From Peptoclostridium litorale DSM 5388 (GTDB lineage Bacteria; Bacillota; Clostridia; Peptostreptococcales; Peptostreptococcaceae): a stretch of DNA of 64,000 nucleotides. The stretch spans positions 186,001-250,000 of the forward strand of contig NZ_FSRH01000004.1 of NCBI RefSeq assembly GCF_900141635.1. Reading direction: 5' to 3'. Both the position numbers and the translations under genes were made by a program. Positions 59,506-64,000 of the stretch are shown piece after piece (the stretch's first letter is position 1; each line of letters begins with the position of its first letter). The notes below the pieces were generated by a model. That model was not told where the DNA came from, did not search any database, and worked only from the letters and a program-made list of their open reading frames with translations.

Positions 59506-60999
59506 TTGGAAAAAAGAGATCAGTGGAATTCCAGGGTTGGCTTCATAATGGGAACTGTTGGAGCGGCTATAGGGCTGGGAAACCTTTGGAGATTTCCATT
59601 TCAGGCCTATTCAAATGGCGGAGGGGCTTTTTTGATACCATATTTCTTTGCTCTTATGACGGCTGGAATACCGCTTATGATAATGGAGCTGGGATTTGGA
59701 AGCAAGATGAGGTCTGCAGCACCTTCTGCATTTAAAAAACTTGGAAAGAGGTTTGAATTCATAGGATGGTGGCAGGTTATGATCCCGGTTGTTGTAATGT
59801 GTTTTTACTGCAACATAATATCATGGAGTCTCAACTATCTGTTCCTGTCATTCAATATGGGATGGACCCAAAATCCAGGTGACTTTTTCATAGGAGAGTT
59901 TCTAAAGCTTTCGGATTCCCCGTGGAACCTGGGCAAGATAAGGATAAATATACTAGTACCCCTTGTATTTGTATGGCTTACAAACTATTTTATTGTAAGA
60001 CGGGGCATATCAAAAGGTATTGAAAAGGCGTGCAAGATAATAATGCCAGTGCTTGCAGTGCTTATGATGGTTATGGTAATAAGGGGCGTTACTCTTCCTG
60101 GAGCAAGGTACGGGCTCAACTGGTTTTTGGAGCCGGATTTCACTAAGATAATGAATCCTAAGGTTTGGATATCGGCATACAGCCAGGTTTTTTTCTCCAC
60201 AACTCTTGCAGTTGGGGTGATGATAGCATATTCAAGCTATCTTCCGGAAAAATCGGATATAGTAAACAACGCTCACATAACCGTTTTTTCAAATGCGGGA
60301 TTTGACTTTATAGCAGGTATTTGTGTTTTTTCAGTGCTTGGATACTATTCGTTCTCAATGAACATACCTTTTGAAGAGGTCATGCAAAATGGTGCTGGAC
60401 TTGCTTTTGTAGCATTTCCAATGGCAATAAATGAGCTTCCCATGCATGATATTTTCAAGGTGGCATTCGGCGTAACCTTTTTCTTTGCGCTTGTAATAGC
60501 GGGAATATCCTCAAGCGTTTCAATGCTTGAATCATTTGCATCGGCAATACTTGACAGGTACGACATAAAAAGGGAGAAGCTAATTGGAATAATAGCTATT
60601 TGCGGATTTTTGGGAAGCATGATATTCGTTACGCAAGCGGGCCTTTATATACTCGACATAGTGGATCATTTTGTGGCAAATTACGGCATAGCCATTTTGG
60701 GATTTATTGAAGCTGTGCTTCTTGGATACGCATACGATGCGCACAAGATGAAAGAAGAGGTAAACGAGTATTCGGACATAAGGGTTGGAACTTGGTGGGT
60801 CATATGCATAAAATATATAACTCCCATAGCACTTGGATATATAATAATAAGGAACTTTATAGATGAGTTCAAGGAGCCTTATTCGGGCTATCCTGTAAGC
60901 GCCCTTGCAGCATTTGGGGTAAGCGTAGCACTTGGAATGATAATAGCAGCCATTCTTATAAGCAGAAGCAAAGGCGGCAAGCAGACTTTAGAAAAATAG
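59506..60999 (+). CDS. Sodium-dependent amino-acid transporter (NSS/SNF family)
   Basis: A 497-residue LeuT-fold transporter with about 11-12 helices. The family's N-terminal signature is present: GFIMGTVGAAIGLGNLWRFPFQAYSNGGGAFLIPYF (sodium and substrate contacts). Start TTG 59506 follows AAGGAGG at good spacing. The downstream 35-residue MetS-like subunit indicates a MetP/MetS-like system for methionine, alanine or other hydrophobic amino acids, and it is probably sodium-driven. Single transcript from the promoter at 59364. Confidence 0.94.
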   Translation: MEKRDQWNSRVGFIMGTVGAAIGLGNLWRFPFQAYSNGGGAFLIPYFFALMTAGIPLMIMELGFGSKMRSAAPSAFKKLGKRFEFIGWWQVMIPVVVMCFYCNIISWSLNYLFLSFNMGWTQNPGDFFIGEFLKLSDSPWNLGKIRINILVPLVFVWLTNYFIVRRGISKGIEKACKIIMPVLAVLMMVMVIRGVTLPGARYGLNWFLEPDFTKIMNPKVWISAYSQVFFSTTLAVGVMIAYSSYLPEKSDIVNNAHITVFSNAGFDFIAGICVFSVLGYYSFSMNIPFEEVMQNGAGLAFVAFPMAINELPMHDIFKVAFGVTFFFALVIAGISSSVSMLESFASAILDRYDIKREKLIGIIAICGFLGSMIFVTQAGLYILDIVDHFVANYGIAILGFIEAVLLGYAYDAHKMKEEVNEYSDIRVGTWWVICIKYITPIALGYIIIRNFIDEFKEPYSGYPVSALAAFGVSVALGMIIAAILISRSKGGKQTLEK

Positions 61000-61024
61000 G
61001 CAACAACCATAAGGAGGGATTGTC

Positions 61025-61132
61025 TTGAAGGATTCACTTTCTGTTGAAGCCCTGGCTATGCTGGCATTTGGAATAGCCATACTATACGGGAATCTTGCAA
61101 GGTATGTTTATATAGCTATAAAAAAGAAATAG
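61025..61132 (+). CDS. MetS-like small subunit of the NSS transporter
   Basis: A 35-residue product from TTG 61025 (AAGGAGGG upstream): KDSLSVEALAMLAFGIAI LYGNLARYVYIAIKKK in outline, that is, a single hydrophobic helix with a basic end. It follows the NSS gene by 25 bases, exactly where the MetS small subunit of MetPS-type transporters is found. It probably forms part of the transporter. It is too short for usual gene calls and is supported by position, ribosome site and helix pattern. Confidence 0.75.
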   Translation: MKDSLSVEALAMLAFGIAILYGNLARYVYIAIKKK

Positions 61133-61230
61133 CTCCAGAAAGCCGGGCTGGTTCATACAATGCACATGCCATTTTCCGTGGTTTAATATTAAAATCCGAA
61201 TTTATATAAGTATTAAAAGATATGGAATAC

Positions 61231-61276
61231 ACTAAAAAGCTCGTGCTGATTTCAAAATCAGCACGAGCTTTTTAGT
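61231..61276. terminator. Terminator between the transporter genes and thrC
   Basis: AAAAAGCTCGTGCTGATTT, loop, AAATCAGCACGAGCTTTTT; a long nearly perfect stem. Confidence 0.9.
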
Positions 61277-61322
61277 TGAATTAAACCATATTATTGAATT
61301 GGAAAATATAATGTATTAACTT

Positions 61323-62804
61323 TTATTTCACACCGAGAAAGTCAGAAAGCACGTTTTCCATGGACTGTTTGCCGCATGTAGTCTTGTGAACTATTTCCTT
61401 TTTCTCTATTCCGTCAAGGCCGTATGGGACTTTTACGCTGCTTTCTTTTGAAAGCTCGTACATAAGCTGGAATTCGTCTTCGTCGGCGTCCATTCCGATA
61501 GCAGTTGAAACGCTCTTTGTGAATTTGAACGGGCTTGCAGTGGAAGCTATCACTGTATATGTGTCATCGCCTGTGCTTTTCTTGTAATCCTCATACACCT
61601 TGTATGCAACAGCAGTGTGAGTGTCCATAAGGTAGCTGCAGTTTTCATATGCGTATTTTATTGTTTCAAGCGTCTGGTCTTCACTGGTAAATCCGCCGTA
61701 GAAAAGAGAAAGCTTGTTTTTTATGTCCTGCCCTACAGAGTATGAGCCTTCGCTTGAAAGCTTATCCATAAATTTTTTAACTTCGCCAGAGTTTCCTCCG
61801 CTTAAGTGGTAAAGAAGTCTTTCAAGATTGCTTGATACCAGTATGTCCATTGAAGGGGAATTTGTCTTTACAAGCTCTCTTTTTCTATCGTATACTCCAG
61901 TGCTTATGAAGTCGAAAAGAACGTTGTTTTCATTTGACGCACATATCAGCTTGTTTACAGGTATCCCCATGTTCATGGCGTAGTATCCTGCAAGTATGTT
62001 TCCGAAGTTTCCTGTTGGTACTACGAAATTGACCTTTTCGCCGTCTTTTACCTTTCCTTGGGAAAGGAGTTTCACATATGAATATACGTAGTATACTATC
62101 TGAGGAACAAGTCTTCCTATGTTTATCGAGTTTGCAGATGAGAGCATGAATCCGTTTTCAGAAAGCTTTTCCTTAAGCTCGTTGTCTGCGAATATGTTCT
62201 TTACGCCTGTCTGGGCGTCGTCGAAGTTTCCGTCTATTCCGATTACACAAGTGTTTGATTCGGATTGAGTAACCATCTGCATTTTTTGTATTGCGCTGAC
62301 ACCGTCATTTGGGAAGAAGACCACTATTTTGGTTCCTTCAACTCCTGCAAATCCCGCAAGTGCGGCTTTTCCAGTATCACCTGAAGTGGCTGCAAGTATT
62401 ACTATGTCCTTGTCTATTGAAGATTTCTTGGCAGAGCTAGTAAGAAGATAAGGAAGGAGCGAAAGCGCCATGTCCTTAAATGCCGCAGTAGGGCCGTGAT
62501 ACAGCTCTAAAAAGCTGACACCGCACCTTTCTACAAGTTCAACCTTGTCTTTTGAGTCGAATTTTTCGTCGTATGCGGACTCTATGCACTCCTTGAGATT
62601 GTCTATTTCAGGAAAAAACTTCTGTATTATATAAAATGCAAGCTCGGTATATTTCATCTTTGCGAGCTTTTCAAATGGAAGGTCTATTTTAGGGATATCG
62701 CTTGGAACGAAAAGCCCTCCATCGTCTGCCAGACCCTTTACTATGGCCTGTGAACAGCTCATATCTGATTGTCCACCCCTTGTGCTTTTGTAATATATAC
62801 TCAT
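61323..62804 (-). CDS. thrC: Threonine synthase
   Basis: A PLP enzyme that converts O-phosphohomoserine to threonine. It shows GLADDGGLFVPSDIP at the N-terminus, the PLP lysine motif GPTAAFKDMALSLLPYLL, the nucleotide-like ATSGDTGKAALAGFAG, and VPTGNFGNILAGYYAMNMG. 493 residues fits the longer fungal-like/bacterial class. GAGGTGG precedes ATG 62804. It is a single gene on the minus strand, divergent from the methionine-related gene. Together these two divide homoserine-derived carbon between threonine and methionine. Confidence 0.95.
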   Translation of the reverse strand: MSIYYKSTRGGQSDMSCSQAIVKGLADDGGLFVPSDIPKIDLPFEKLAKMKYTELAFYIIQKFFPEIDNLKECIESAYDEKFDSKDKVELVERCGVSFLELYHGPTAAFKDMALSLLPYLLTSSAKKSSIDKDIVILAATSGDTGKAALAGFAGVEGTKIVVFFPNDGVSAIQKMQMVTQSESNTCVIGIDGNFDDAQTGVKNIFADNELKEKLSENGFMLSSANSINIGRLVPQIVYYVYSYVKLLSQGKVKDGEKVNFVVPTGNFGNILAGYYAMNMGIPVNKLICASNENNVLFDFISTGVYDRKRELVKTNSPSMDILVSSNLERLLYHLSGGNSGEVKKFMDKLSSEGSYSVGQDIKNKLSLFYGGFTSEDQTLETIKYAYENCSYLMDTHTAVAYKVYEDYKKSTGDDTYTVIASTASPFKFTKSVSTAIGMDADEDEFQLMYELSKESSVKVPYGLDGIEKKEIVHKTTCGKQSMENVLSDFLGVK

Positions 62805-63045
62805 CTCAATCCACCTCGTCTAATTTTTGTATCATGGATACTTTTTGTTGAATTATATGATATAACGATTTAATACTGGATACAAGTGTTTTTTGTAAAG
62901 AAACAAATCCTTGGGAGAAAATCCAATTGAATAGGGAATAGGTTAAAAGCATAATCAAGGGGATACGTTTTGAAAAGGCATATTCAATCAATATATAATG
63001 AAAACGTTTTTCGAGAAAAATTCTTAAGCAAAGCAAAAAAACTTG

Positions 63046-63074
63046 TTGACATTAAAAAACAAAGTCATTATACT
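63046..63074 (+). promoter_or_regulatory. Promoter of the S-box transcript
   Basis: TTGACA, 17 bases, TATACT; the S-box aptamer begins about 34 bases later. Confidence 0.75.
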
Positions 63075-63107
63075 ATGATACAAATATAAAAATAAATATT
63101 AAGACCA

Positions 63108-63218
63108 ACTCTTATCAAGAGCGGCGGAGGGACAGGCCCTGTGAAGCCCGGCAACAGCCAGCACCATGCTGGAAATGTGCTAATTCCTGCAGTAGTATTA
63201 CTACTGAAAGATGAGATT
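63108..63218 (+). promoter_or_regulatory. SAM-I (S-box) riboswitch
   Basis: Conserved S-box core: CTTATCAAGAG, then GGAGGGACAGGCCCTGTGAAGCCCGGCAAC, a CCAGC...GCTGG hairpin, and the closing GATGAGATTG that pairs with the 5' CTTATC. It senses S-adenosylmethionine and represses methionine genes when SAM is plentiful. Here it leads to an O-acetylhomoserine sulfhydrylase. Confidence 0.95.
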
Positions 63219-63270
63219 GTGGTATTTTTGTACACAAGTACATTTATTTTAGTATAAATAAAGAGTGTAT

Positions 63271-63312
63271 AAAGACCATTTCTATCTTTTGGTAGAATGG
63301 TCTTTTTTTATT
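63271..63312 (+). terminator. S-box expression-platform terminator
   Basis: AAAGACCATTTCTA, loop, TAGAATGGTCTTTTTTT; a strong hairpin before the coding sequence. Confidence 0.88.
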
Positions 63313-63357
63313 ATCAAAAATACTAAAACAAAAATAAAAAATAGGGGGAAAATAAAA

Positions 63358-64000
63358 ATGGAAAAAAATTGGAGTCTAGAAACTATATGCCTACAGGGAG
63401 GATATGAACCTGAGGATGGACAGGCGAGGGTTCTTCCCATAGTTCAAAGCACTACATACAAGTACAGCGACCCGGATTTTGTGGCTGACCTTTTCGATCT
63501 TGCTGCAGAGGGTCATATGTATTCAAGGATAAGCAACCCTACAGTTGACGCGTTTGAAAAGAAAATGGCTCAGCTTGAAGGTGGAGTGGGAGCTGTTGCA
63601 ACTTCGTCGGGACAGTCGGCTACAACACTTGCGATGCTGAACATATGCAAGCAGGGAGACCATATACTTTCAGCATCCACCATATACGGGGGAACCCACA
63701 CCCTTTTCGCATCGACTTTCAAAAAAATGGGAATAGAGGTTACGTTTGCAGATCCGTCGCTTGAACTGGAGGAGCTTGTGAAGCTTGCAAAGCCAAACAC
63801 AAAGGTAGTATTCGGGGAGATAATAGGAAATCCGGGTCTCAACATACTTGATTTTGAAAAATTCTCAAAGCTTGCAAAGGAGATAGGGGTGCCGTTTGCT
63901 GTTGACAACACACTTGCAACTCCTTACCTTTGCAGGCCCATAGAGCACGGGGCCAACATAATAATACACTCGGCTACAAAATATACGGACGGACATGCGA
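63358..64000 (+). CDS. O-acetylhomoserine sulfhydrylase (3' end cut by window)
   Basis: Starts at ATG 63358 with AGGGGGAAAA upstream and runs off the right edge in frame (214 codons visible). It is a PLP trans-sulfuration enzyme of the Cys/Met metabolism family: ETICLQGGYEPEDGQARVLPI, YSRISNPTVDAFEKKMAQLEGG, TSSGQSATTLAMLNI, ASTIYGGTHTLFASTFKKMGIEV, and the region just before the catalytic lysine, IIIHSATKYTDGHA. The lysine itself is visible (SATK). It uses sulfide or methanethiol with O-acetylhomoserine. The S-box upstream agrees with a methionine role. Confidence 0.93.
   Translation, partial: MEKNWSLETICLQGGYEPEDGQARVLPIVQSTTYKYSDPDFVADLFDLAAEGHMYSRISNPTVDAFEKKMAQLEGGVGAVATSSGQSATTLAMLNICKQGDHILSASTIYGGTHTLFASTFKKMGIEVTFADPSLELEELVKLAKPNTKVVFGEIIGNPGLNILDFEKFSKLAKEIGVPFAVDNTLATPYLCRPIEHGANIIIHSATKYTDGHA

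Noticed and set aside
59300-59548. 82-codon plus-strand frame before the NSS transporter
   Set aside because: It overlaps the promoter and ribosome site of the transporter gene, has no ribosome site of its own, and is not protein-like.

Overview
The window looks like the chromosome of a low-to-moderate GC anaerobic member of the Clostridia, probably an amino-acid-fermenting, Peptostreptococcaceae-like bacterium. This rests on heavy use of ATA, AGA and AGG codons, strong AGGAGG-type ribosome sites with ATG, GTG and TTG starts, a class III fructose bisphosphatase, RecU, two 2-hydroxyacyl-CoA-dehydratase-type enzyme/activase systems, amino-acid permeases, and preQ1, purine and S-box riboswitches. 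The species assignment is inference. I saw no tRNA, insertion sequence, prophage or CRISPR array. RNase P RNA is the only stable RNA gene.

Layout. 1-4.9 kb: a cut-off GHL10/SH3 hydrolase, a 53-residue membrane peptide, a frameshifted membrane protein and a secreted beta-propeller protein. 4.9-9.0 kb (minus): a preQ1-I riboswitch with terminators leads an HGD/DCCP-type dehydratase-like reductase, its activase, queD, queE, queC and possibly a double ribbon-helix-helix regulator. 9.1-13.5 kb: nucleoside catabolism (deoC, purine nucleoside phosphorylase, pyrimidine-nucleoside phosphorylase, MTA/SAH deaminase). 13.6-17.5 kb: an operon of ABC1 kinase, CrtI-like desaturase and a 4-hydroxyphenylpyruvate-dioxygenase-like protein. 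17.5-24.2 kb: MscS, CorA, an unknown membrane protein, fbp, and a DUF47/PiT phosphate pair. 24.3-26.8 kb (minus): a sulfur-transfer operon of TusA, DsrE-like, an IscS-like protein lacking the PLP lysine, and an IscU-DUF59 fusion. 27-32.7 kb: guanine-type purine riboswitch, xpt and a BMP-type nucleoside ABC importer.

32.7-42.6 kb: split ThrE exporter, glyA, citrate synthase, nitroreductase, RecU, a universal stress protein, an isochorismatase-like hydrolase and small unknown genes. 42.7-45.2 kb (minus): a second dehydratase-type system (DCCP-like protein, DUF3343, activase). 45.5-49 kb: rnpB, a cold-shock protein, DUF1653, a DUF2202 ferritin-like protein and an exported unknown. 49-52.2 kb: tandem near-identical amino-acid permeases, each with a conserved promoter region. 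52.2-61.1 kb: a TM1266-like protein, a stress protein, lpd, archease-rtcB, recX, a DUF3048 lipoprotein, LapA and an NSS transporter with its MetS-like small subunit. 61.3-64 kb: threonine synthase (minus) and an S-box-controlled O-acetylhomoserine sulfhydrylase cut by the right edge.

The three most unusual points are the dehydratase/activase pair inside a preQ1-controlled queuosine-precursor operon, the IscS-like protein without its PLP lysine inside a sulfur-relay operon, and an HPPD-like protein with an intact iron triad next to CrtI and ABC1-kinase genes in an apparent anaerobe.
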